A stretch of 64,000 nt of DNA. Origin: Chaenocephalus aceratus. Its lineage: Eukaryota > Chordata > Actinopteri > Perciformes > Channichthyidae. The DNA is taken from assembly GCA_023974075.1 (NCBI GenBank), contig CM043791.1, positions 7,263,767 to 7,327,766 of the forward strand. Reading direction: 5' to 3'. Shown here one piece after another: positions 55,355-64,000 of this stretch. How positions within the stretch are numbered: position 1 is the first letter of the stretch; each line of letters starts with the position of its first letter. Position numbers and translations under genes: made by a program. Below the pieces are notes generated by a model. That model ran no database searches, was not told the DNA's origin, and saw nothing but the letters and a program-made list of their open reading frames with translations.

Positions 55355-55894
55355 ATATATATATATATATTGGTTAGATCAGTGCAAGCCTCCTATAAGG
55401 CTTCCTAAAAACATTACATCATTTTCAACCCCAGAAAATACAGAAATGAGCTCCCTGTAATAGCAACTGTAGCTAACTTGTGCTACTAACGTTACGGGTT
55501 AGGATACAAGTAGCTAGCTGACTAATCTAGCTTCACCCCACATGTTTTATTGTTTCTGTGGTAATTTTCACATTACGGCTATTAAAGTAAAAAAAAAAAG
55601 GAAGACAAAAAAATAGGGAAGTGGTGGTTATCCAGTGAAAAGGAAGGCAAGAAGTCACTTCCAAATCCTCCAAACAAAACAGACCAGGAGCTAATAGTGC
55701 TGTTACATAAGTCTAACTGCCACATGTCCTAACCCCCTGAGTGATAGTCCGTGAAATAGAAATGATTTGAAGAGTAAGTAATCTTTGGAGTTTGAAGACA
55801 TTTTCCGTGGTGCTGAGTCTCACACACCACTGTATAAGTACATGTCATTATTGACAATGTCCCTTTGCACTTATATTTCTTAAACAATCTTAAT
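55355..55894. other. No gene seen
   Basis: Noncoding; no recognised element. Confidence 0.4.

Positions 55895-55972
<78 letters not shown>
55895..55972. repeat. (GT)n microsatellite
   Basis: About 78 bp of uninterrupted GT repeat. Confidence 0.98.
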
Positions 55973-55973
<1 letters not shown>

Positions 55974-56688
55974 TTTTGAGAGAATGTGTTTTAGTTCGAA
56001 TGCAGCTCTGCATTAATGTGATTATGTTGAGGAATGATACTCTTTCCTGTGGCCTGTGAGTACGTCAGTGTAGCGTAACATATACTTTCCAGCTCATTAA
56101 AACTCAGCTTACACACACGTAGCTTAACGTAACACTGTTAACTGATCACGCTGATGAACAGTCAATGTATCAAACATTGGGAAACCCAGATTGCACATTG
56201 TAGGTGTCCTTTAATGCTATTGCTCATAGAGGAATTTACCCACAAATAAAAACCGTAATCTTTTATTTTTTCCTTTGGAATTGTTATACTATTACTATTA
56301 TTAACTAACGAAAAAACAACTACTACCAAAACCCTACCAAAATTGGCTTCACAAAATGTCTTGGTAATCCATCCTAAAGTGGTGGAGACGTATTCTGTTT
56401 GGACCAACATTGCCATCCCCAGAGCAACACCACGAGCACCGCCTAAAACAACTGTCAACAAGGTAAAACCATCACATGGAAAGGTTTTTGCGCTATAATT
56501 TTTATAATGCTGACGGAAATGTAGAGCCTGGTCAGAGACACACAGTGTTGGTCATTCAAAGCAAATGGTAACACAGTCAGAGTTGGCATGGAAAGGTCTA
56601 GAATTGTAGGGATCTGCCCATGAATCCGAGCAGCGATTCTGCTGGGAGAAATAATCCCTTTTTATAAATACATGAACATGCATCTTAG
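55973..56688. other. No gene seen
   Basis: Noncoding; ends at the TTAA target of the next element. Confidence 0.4.
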
Positions 56689-56692
56689 TTAA

Positions 56693-57853
56693 AGGTCACC
56701 TATTATGCAAAATGCTCTTTTTGATGTCTTTTGTACATTCATATGTGTCCCCGGTGTGTGACTCACAAAGTGTCCGATAATACAACCTTCTCTCTTTTCC
56801 TCCTTACCCATATCTCTAAGAACGGGGGTACTGTACAACGGAGCTGATCCAGATTTGCTGCTGTCATGACGACATTACTGAATGTGGGCTGGCTTTACGC
56901 CCACGGCCCTATCAGAAACGTTGCTATCAGAAACAATGCACAACGTGTTTTGGAAGTGATATGGTCTTTGTTTACATTGTTCACGAACACTAAGAAAGTG
57001 GATCACATCACTCCTGTTCCGAAGTCTTGACACTGGCTTCCTGTGTGTCCATTTCTGACCTCCTGCTAAACTATGAACCATCCAGATCTCTCAGGTCTTC
57101 AGGGACTGGTCAGCTTTCTGTCCCCAGAGTCAGAACTAAACATGGAGAAGCAGCGTTCAGTTATTATGCTCCAAGCATCTGGAACAAACTCCCAGAAACC
57201 TGCAGGTCCGCTGCAACTCTGACTACTTTCAAATCCAGCAAGAAGACTTTTCTTTTTGTCGCTGCTTTTAATTGAACTATTCATATCTTAGACTGCACTG
57301 TAACTTTTATCCATGTATTTTTTCTTTTAATGTTTCTTTTATTATCTTTTCTTTTTAATGACTGGTTTTAAATGCCATTTTCTTAATGTCTTTCGTTTTT
57401 TGTAAAGTACTTTGAATTGCCTTGTGTTGAAAGGTGCTATATAAATAAACTTGCCTGGCCTTACATTAGCAAGCATCGCTAACGCTGTACTGGAGAGAGT
57501 GTGTGTAAAGAAGAGGATATACAAGGTACTCACCTCGTGGTAAACCCGCAAGAGAAAAAGTATTTGAGCTCCATACTGTTTCAGAAATAATCCTTGATGT
57601 GGTTTGGAACATATGTTGTTTAGGTTAGCTGACTGTCTGGGTAGAATTCTCCTGCATGAGCTCTCCTCTCAATTTCTTTTTTTTTTAAAGCTACGGACCC
57701 AGAATCAGCACTTCTCTAACAGAGCTGAAATAGAGGGGTAAGAGGCATGGCTAGAATGGGTGATCTGTTTGGTATTTTGAGCAAAACACTTAGATTTTTT
57801 ATATATCTGAGACCTATAATATAATGCCTACAAATAGTATAATGGGAGACCTT
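56693..57853. mobile_element. TTAA-flanked non-autonomous element carrying a LINE fragment
   Basis: The ends AGGTCACCTATTATGC and ATAATGGGAGACCT are imperfect inverted repeats, each bounded by TTAA (56689-56692 and 57854-57857), consistent with piggyBac-type movement. The middle is occupied by a LINE 3' fragment (56985-57465). No transposase is present. Confidence 0.65.
56985..57465 (+). mobile_element. LINE 3' fragment (Rex/L2 type)
   Basis: The plus strand encodes SFYYAPSIWNKLPETC-like text (AFSYYAPSIWNKLPETCRSA, TLTTFKSSKKTFLFVAAFN), the end of a LINE ORF2. It is followed by a 3' UTR with TAAAGTACTTTGAATTGCC and a TGCTATATAAATAAACTTGC tail. The copy is 5' truncated. Confidence 0.8.
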
Positions 57854-57883
57854 TTAAATACAAAAATAGCAATAATGTAGAAG

Positions 57884-58024
57884 CAGGGGCGCCGCCAGGG
57901 ATTTTGGGCCCCATGAAAAGATATCACATTGGTTACTTAAACAATTGTTTCTTAATGTTCTAAAATAGTTTGGGCCCCTGTCCTAAGAATCGTCCTAACT
58001 GTTCACCCCCTTACGGCGCCCCTG
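57884..58024. mobile_element. 141-bp hAT-type MITE
   Basis: The ends CAGGGGCGCCGCCAGGG and TTACGGCGCCCCTG are inverted repeats. The flanking octamers TGTAGAAG and CATAGAAG match at 6 of 8 positions, consistent with an aged hAT target duplication. Confidence 0.7.
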
Positions 58025-59087
58025 CATAGAAGTATCAGCTCAGTGGTGGCATTGGCATGGGGCTATCAACAGAGTAACAGTATAGGGTCGAAATACAATT
58101 TGGATTTTGAACTTTCCTCATTGCACTTTTTAACGTATGATGATCTGACCCAAAGCAGTTACTTAGGCGGCAGCAAAGGCTTCGTTTAGACAGGAAGGAC
58201 AAAGCAACAAATAATACTGTGTTATTGCAGGCTGCCAAAATACTAAAAACAAAGACAGCTCTGTCTCTCAGTTTCAGCCCACACATCTCAACCACAGAAG
58301 AAACATCGTTACAAGAAGTCAAACTTATCCTAATGTAAGCCAGAGTTGGGGGTAATATGCAGCGGAAAGTTAAGTTTTAAAGAACAAAGACAACTTGGAA
58401 ATTCTCTGTGAAAAAAGTAGTATATTAAAGATTAGAAACAAAAAGTCAAAGATGGTGTTTGTTGCACACATTAGTGAAGAGGAACATGAACACTTGCCTT
58501 GATCTGTCTATTAAAAACTCATCAAGTTCAGTCCATTGTTTTCTTCTGGTCCAATCCACAGCAATGGTTATATCTTAACCGAAAATCACCAACACTTCCT
58601 TGTTGCTAAATCACATTGCAAGGAATACTTTAATCAGGTGACCCACTTTAATCTTTGGGGAAATGTTCTACTTAAATCTAGAAGATGCAGGCATTTCTTT
58701 CTGAATATTACTCTTCTCTCCTGCTTCTTAATGTAGTTGTAGCTTCAATGACCCTTATACAACAACATACTCTTAATATTTCCAAATAACCCACTGAGTT
58801 CTTCAAATGTTTTACATGGGATCTATGTAACAGTTCACCGTCACATTTAAACGCCAGAATAAGACTGATTGATCCGGTCTGATCCAAATCTACAGCGGAG
58901 CCTAAACAAAGCAGAGCTGGCTGTATTCAGCTGCGCCCAGCGGCTGAGATGATTGAAATGAACAGATAGAGACAAAGAGAGGAAGATGGAGGGATGGATG
59001 TCCACAGATAAGGCCTCTGCAACAACGCGCTAAGCTAACACAGACAACCCAGTTTTGTTTTCCCACGGGTTTACAGTCGCTCCCAGT

Positions 59088-59088
<1 letters not shown>
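58025..59088. other. No gene seen
   Basis: Unique-looking sequence; open frames at 58035-58322 and 58536-58736 show no recognisable domain. Confidence 0.4.

Positions 59089-59134
<46 letters not shown>
59089..59134. repeat. (CA)n microsatellite
   Basis: About 46 bp of CA repeat. Confidence 0.97.
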
Positions 59135-59136
<2 letters not shown>

Positions 59137-60063
59137 CATCTGCCCCAGCGCCTTAATCAGCTTACCACTCCCTGCACTGAGGCCGTTCAGAAAGATATAT
59201 CAAGCTTCGTCATACATTAGTGCTACTACTGGGATCAAGCAACAAACTGTTCCCAACTGAACCCCCCCGTCACACACACACATGCGCTGAGTGCTGACAC
59301 ATGCACATACATTCAGATTTAAGTATGCATGCACGCAAAGAGAAAACACATTTCCATCCCAAAAAGATTCCAAACATCCTCTGCATGTCAGCACCACAGA
59401 AATCATCATGTTGTCATGCACACACACTTGGGAAAACAACAAGGCAGAGACACACAACAGAGCACACAGGCGGATCCAAACTGTGTGTGTGATGTGACGG
59501 GATGCCAAAGCCCAGCTGATCTCTCAGTGGACATATGGTCAGCCTCTGTGGGGACAGGAGGAGAGCATGAGGAGGACACAGAGATGCTGTTATCCTCATG
59601 TGTCCACACAGAGACGTCTTATCATACGTGTTCCTCTCCCAAAGCGAGAGCGTAGCCTTTTGACTCTCCGTCGCCCTGGGGAGCGGGAGAGGTGTTCGGT
59701 TATGTAACGATGAGATGTCACGGGATGAAGACACTGGGAATTGTAGCGCCAGGCGGACTTGTGTGTTATGTAAGACTCACAGGGAGCTTTGAAATGCGTG
59801 CGTCATGCATCAAAAATAAAAACAAAGCTCTGACCACTACAGTCAGTCTGCGATTACTGTATTGATTTCAAATCATGTGCATCAAATCTGTTTTGTTCTC
59901 TGCTTCTCTTTATCAGGGCCCCAGTCAAGTTCACAAAGAAGCTAACACATGAAAAGCATTTTTAATTGTTATGTGTCCTATCAAGCAGGTTCACTTTGAA
60001 ACATCTCAGCAAAATGGAGAATCCATTCTATGTTCTAAAATGGAGTAACTGGGTGTTTCTCAG
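59135..60063. other. No gene seen
   Basis: CA-rich sequence gives several overlapping open frames on both strands (59200-59734) with no recognisable domain. I treat them as composition artefacts. Confidence 0.4.
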
Positions 60064-60453
60064 GGTGTTTCTCAATCGCGAGTAAAACTGCTCCAGAGCC
60101 ACTATTTCAAGGATACTATGTCATCGAGTGCCGCCGAAGGACTGTTCCAATGTCCAGCATACTTGGAATTCTACCGAGCCCGGCGTACTTCGTTTGGAGA
60201 AATTTCGAGGCTGCACATGTGTAGACTCTGCGGTCTTAAAATCCCCACAATGCTTTGCGCACGGACCAATTTCCCCAAAGCTGTGGCGGAAGATGTAAGA
60301 CGGGGCCTCTCATATGACGCACACCTGCACACTTGCTCGCCTGTTCCACTCTTCGTTTTCCAAATGCCAGGAAGGATTCTTTCCTCGCTTCTGAAGCAAG
60401 TGACTCGGAAGACATGTGCTACCAAGCAAGTATACTCGACATTGAGAAACACC
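60064..60453. mobile_element. 390-bp MITE with GGTGTTTCTCAAT ends
   Basis: GGTGTTTCTCAATCGCGAGTA at the left is matched at the right by the inverted GTATACTCGACATTGAGAAA CACC, giving about 22 bp of imperfect inverted repeat. No convincing target duplication was seen, so the superfamily is open. The open frames inside are probably not genes. Confidence 0.65.
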
Positions 60454-60768
60454 TCGTGTCACAAAACCAAATTTCCCCTGGGATAGATAAAGTATTCAAA
60501 TGTTCAAGCTGCTGATCTCACTTATTGGACATTAAAACCACAGAGATGCACAGCTGCTCCGACACTGAGCTTATTTGATGCTCTAGAAACTGACACAGTA
60601 CTTATTGATTATAAGTACTTATTGGCATAAGATCACTTTTTGCAGCATCCATCTTCCCAATATTCTCTCTCCTCTTTCTCTCTATCTTCCTTCACTAACT
60701 TCCTCTCTCGTCCTCTTCCATTTCCGATTCCTTTAAACTGCTGTGATCTTTCAAGTTTGTTTTTTTAG
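60454..60768. other. Noncoding, long pyrimidine tract before an acceptor
   Basis: Positions 60660-60768 are strongly pyrimidine-rich and end TTTGTTTTTTTAG, a strong splice-acceptor context. Confidence 0.5.
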
Positions 60769-61010
60769 GTCTCTCAGTATTGCTGGCTCTAGTTGCCTGG
60801 GAGGGCCATCAGGCGGCTGCTGTCATGACGCCCAGTCCCAGGCTCCAGGCAGCAACATTTATCATTTACAACAGCCTGCTCCACTCCAACACACTTCTCC
60901 AATCCTCCAGCCACCCACATCCTCTACCAGCAGATTGTGAGGGCTGTATATCAAGGCCACGTTCTGGAGGAGATCACACACGCGATGATGTCATAATATG
61001 AAGGGACTGT
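60769..61010 (+). other. Possible coding exon, broken frame
   Basis: After the strong acceptor at 60767-60768 a frame reads LSVLLALVAWEGHQAAAVMT and RLQAATFIIYNSLLHSNTLL. Near 60918 a second frame becomes more protein-like (LYQQIVRAVYQGHVLEEITH, stop at 60997-60999). This could be a decayed or frameshifted host exon or retroposed fragment. I do not recognise the product, and no donor site is obvious. Confidence 0.25.
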
Positions 61011-61870
61011 GATTTCCGACATGTAAGGCCGTGGGAGCGGTCACAGTAACTCAGACAGAAACCAGCAAACGTCAGAAGGGTGGAACTTTAGAGTTTGAAT
61101 CAAGGAAATATTTACTTTGCTATTCAAATGATGTTCAAAACAAATCTGATCTGCAGTGATGTCATGTAGGATGGAATGCAGCGAAAAGAGAACATGCTGG
61201 GTATATAGTGGATGTCGAGTATACCGATGTCAGCACTCTGATATTCTTTACCAGGTGATAATTGACTTGGAACAACACAGACTTTAAAACCAAATGGGAC
61301 CTTCAAAATCAAATCTAATGATGGACATTTGTTTTATTCTGTTTCTAACATTGTTATGAAGCCCTTGCTCCAATCAAAAAACGTGATGATATTCATGCAA
61401 TACGTTAACTTGACCCAAACACAATGCAAGAGCAATAGGAAGTCTACAGGTCACATCTTCGAGAAACTATGAATCAAGCGACCGTTCACACATTGAAAAT
61501 GTTCAACAACATTGTCCCTGACAATACAAATGTCCTGAAGAGGGAATATGAATGGCTGCTATCAAATAAGTGAAACAGGGTCGCACTTTTGAATAAAGTA
61601 AGCACTTTGTTGTGCACCTGTCATGCAAGAAAAATGTCTGACTTAAACTGACAAAACAGAATCAACTAATTATATTGCATACGAATTTGTTAACAGAACA
61701 TTGGACTAAAAAATAGTTTATTTTCAGACCGTTAAGGATGTCTTTAGAATGTAAATGTTTTAAGTCCTTCTGGTCCTCCATGCTGTGTACAGTAAGGATG
61801 GGACGTTGTTGACCTCAACCGATCGCTCGGCCTCGCTCGGTTTGGTTAGGCCTTATTAGGCCTGGCTCAC
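61011..61870. other. No gene seen
   Basis: Unique-looking noncoding sequence; CTCGGCCTCGCTCGGTTTGG near 61826 is a short internal repeat. Confidence 0.4.
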
Positions 61871-61876
61871 TTTAAT

Positions 61877-62562
61877 GCTGCGCTTCCATTACAGTTTAGG
61901 AACTGGGGTAGTTACTATAGTAACGCAGTGTAGGCGGAGCCGTGACGTCATCTTCAATGAGAGCCGCAGAAAAACAACACAGCCGTTAGCTCTTAGCACT
62001 CGGAGCTCACAGCTCTTCATATCTGTTCAGAAACTAGACAAAAGTTAAACAAGTACAAACCACAGACTGTCTGTGTCATGGCGAATACAGTCGCTGGTTT
62101 ATTTATGTCTGTATAGGCCGTTGTTGTGAGTGGGGACGGTCGGAGCATATATAACGTTAGCTTAGCCAAGCTCCATTTAGAAAACACGCATTTTAAAGGG
62201 TTTTTCGCCTGCCGTCTGTCTGCAGACTTGTCAAAGCATGAATTCATGGTTTTTACTAACAGGTATCAGTATGTTGTTACTTCGGCATCATTTTGAAACG
62301 TGTATTACAATTAAATCACGGTCAAATATGTTCATCTTGTTGTAGTTGTAGCCCCCTTGCCAGCGATTCTCTCTCTAGTTTAGCATACTCAGCCCGACTC
62401 AGCCTGTTGTTCCTGGCCCTAGAACCACGATTTTATGGGGCCAGAAAAACTGTGAATTAGGACCCGCTAGCCGGTACTAGGCCAAGTGGAAACGCAACCA
62501 AAAACGGGCCCCGCACGGCTCGGCACGCTTAAAGCGAGCTACCCGCTGCAGTGGAAACGCGC
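61877..62562. mobile_element. Non-autonomous DNA element, class uncertain
   Basis: Left GCTGCGCTTCCATTACAG and right CTGCAGTGGAAACGCGCCA are imperfect inverted ends. The interior text TTCGCCTGCCGTCTGTCTG and TATTTATGTCTGTATA has relatives at 51150-51240. This element type, with its GTGGAAACGC motif, is common in fishes. No coding part is present. Confidence 0.55.
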
Positions 62563-62569
62563 CATTTGA

Positions 62570-62680
62570 GGAACTCCTGAACCCGACAACTCCGCCCTCT
62601 ATGTTAGAGGCAGAGCTGGAGTATGACGGGGGATCAACACCAATCTCCCGGGGGGAGGTCACTGAGGTCGTCAAACAACT
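62570..62680 (+). mobile_element. RTE-type LINE fragment
   Basis: The plus strand encodes ELLNPTTPPSMLEAELEYDG followed by STPISRGEVTEVVKQL. This resembles the segment just before the RT core of fish RTE/Rex3-type LINEs, where an EVTEVV-K-L block is usual. Only about 37 codons remain. Confidence 0.65.
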
Positions 62681-62689
62681 AATAATAAT

Positions 62690-64000
62690 AATATATTGGA
62701 TTTATATAGCGCTTTTATAGTACCCAAAGACGCTTTACAATATGAGGGGGGGGGGGGGGGGGGGGGTAGATAGACTGGGGCAGGTAGACAACAGACTAAG
62801 AAAAACAACAAAAACAACAAAACAAAACACAGTGGCAGTCAGGAGGAGGTCGAAAATGAGTGGGGGGGTGTTTTACGGATAGAGAGAGGTGAAAAGATGG
62901 GTTTTGAGGCGGGACTGGAACAGGGTGAGGGACTCGGACTCACGGAGGTCTTGGGGGAGGGAGTTCCAGAGCTTTGGGGCGGCCACAGAGAAGGCTCTGT
63001 CTTCAAAGCTCCGGAGATTGCCAATGGGGGTGGAAAGCAGGCCGGCCGAGGTGGATCTGAGGGTCCGGGGAGGATGATAGGGGATGAGAAGGTCAGTGAG
63101 GTACGGGGGGGCCAGATGGTGGAGGGCTTTATAGGTAAGGACCAGGAGTTTTTAGTTGATGCGGTGAGTAACGGGAAGCCAGTGTAGTTCTTTGAGGACC
63201 GGGGTGATATGGTGCCATGATTTAGTGTGGGTGAGAAGTCTGGCGGCTGCGTTCTGAACACGCTGGAGTCTACTGAGGGAGGTGGAGCTGATGCCGTATA
63301 GGAGGGAGTTACAGTAGTCGAGGCGGGAGGAGATGAAGGCGTGAATGAGTCGCTCAGCTGCGGGGCGGGTGAGATAGGGACGGATTTTGGCAATGTTGCG
63401 GAGATGGAAAAATGAGATTTTGACAACTTGGCGGATGTGGGAGTCAAGGGAGAGAGTGGGATCGAATATAACCCCGAGGTTGCGTGCCTGGGTTGAGGGG
63501 GAAACAGGGGTGCCATCGATGGTCAGTGTGAGGTTGGGGGTTTTACTGAGGGTGGATTTGGAGCCGATGAGGATGAGTTCAGTTTTGTTGCTGTTGAGTT
63601 TAAGAAAGTTTTTTTGCATCCAGGATTTCAAGTCAGTCAGACAGGATTCAATGTGGGTGATGGGGGGGTTATGGAGGGATTTGGTGCTGAGGTAGATTTG
63701 AGTGTCATCGACGTAGCAGTGGAAGTCCAGGTTGTAGTGGCGGAGAATCTGACCAAGGGGGAGGATGTAGATGATGAAGAGGAGGGGGCCGAGTACTGAG
63801 CCTTGGGGAACACCTTGGGTGACTGTAGCGGTGGCAGAGGAGTGATTATCGAGGGAGATGAAGTGGGATCTGTCGGAGAGATATGACTGGAGCCACCTGA
63901 GCGCAGTACCTTCGATACCGATGTCTTGGAGTCGGGTGAGCAGGATGTTGTGGCTCACGGTATCAAAGTCTGCACTCAGGTCGAGGAGGATGAGGATGTT
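62690..64000 (-). mobile_element. L2/Rex-type LINE ORF2, runs off the right edge
   Basis: The minus strand from the right edge encodes HNILLTRLQDIGIEGTALRW, VTQGVPQGSVLGPLLFIIYI, FHCYVDDTQIYLSTKS (YVDD box), NFLKLNSNKTELILIG and SRLDYCNSLLYGISS. The frame ends in HRIN followed by an in-frame TAA at 63152-63154. After this stop the same frame continues KLLVLTYKALHHLAPPYLTD and APKLWNSLPQDLRESESLTL to its natural end near 62850. A poly-G run (about 62742-62766) and the tail GGATTTATATAGCGCTTTT follow. The 5' part lies outside the window. It differs from the L2 copy at 46468 and is a separate family. Confidence 0.9.

Noticed and set aside
59200..59734. Overlapping ORFs on both strands around 59.2-59.7 kb
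   Set aside because: CA-rich composition depletes stop codons; no recognisable domain on either strand.
62839..63516. 225-codon minus-strand Pro/Ser-rich ORF
   Set aside because: It overlaps the LINE ORF2 in another frame and lacks domains; the frame with the YVDD box and HWLPVTHRIN motif is the real one.

Overview
The window looks like a transposon-rich, gene-poor stretch of a teleost (probably percomorph) nuclear genome. The evidence is long CA/GT microsatellites and fish-style hAT, piggyBac, Tc1 and MADF/Harbinger-type DNA elements. It also holds L2/Rex-type, RTE and Tx1-type LINEs, a tRNA-derived SINE and a Ty3/gypsy element. No complete conserved host gene was found. Two exon-like segments (18271-18358 and 60769-61010) and one more at 4302-4456 are the only candidates for host exons, all at low confidence. 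All calls come from reading the sequence; no database search was possible.

Left edge (1-4900): a compact minus-strand set of small, intron-poor ORFs whose starts share the same upstream leader. They are a lysine/arginine-rich protein running off the left edge, a 187-aa protein with a Cys/His cluster, and a 154-aa protein starting 7 bases after it. A fourth ORF is a chimera of two of these. A tandem duplication of about 1.23 kb and an array of degenerate motifs follow. The compact layout and lack of recognisable host homology suggest a captured virus-like or Maverick/Polinton-like element, but this is inference. It is the least explained part of the window.

5-17 kb: a duplicated block, ETS-like repeats, and a datable nest of hAT elements (7054-9668), in which one hAT copy sits 6 bp inside the terminal repeat of another with both 8-bp target duplications intact. 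Then come a TTAA-flanked piggyBac-type element carrying a LINE tail, a 5'-truncated L2 LINE, an hAT transposase C-terminal exon, and a 1.5-kb inverted repeat whose arm re-uses that exon's splice junction.

18-28 kb: a hAT derivative, a decayed Ty3/gypsy element in minus orientation (gag, zinc knuckle, protease, RT, RNase H, start of integrase) interrupted by a LINE tail, and an internally deleted LINE in which an SGNH-esterase ORF1 is joined to the end of ORF2. These are followed by a deleted Tc1 element and a three-exon MADF-domain gene remnant 130 bp from a perfect 64-bp palindrome.

30.7-37.3 kb: a Tx1-type LINE (zinc-knuckle ORF1, endonuclease, decayed RT) inserted precisely inside the tRNA-like head of a SINE, with a target duplication of about 18-20 bp. 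The LINE is itself hit by a hAT element with an 8-bp duplication.

39-57 kb: pieces of one unclassified DNA-element family ending in a TACTACGAAG motif, including a direct duplication and a far-spaced inverted repeat. A near-complete L2 LINE and a 1.4-kb element with arms of about 400 bp and TA flanks lie between them. 56-64 kb: a TTAA-flanked element with a LINE inside, small MITEs, an RTE scrap, and an L2-type LINE running off the right edge.

The elements do not form a pathway together. What they record is an insertion order that can partly be read from intact target-site duplications.
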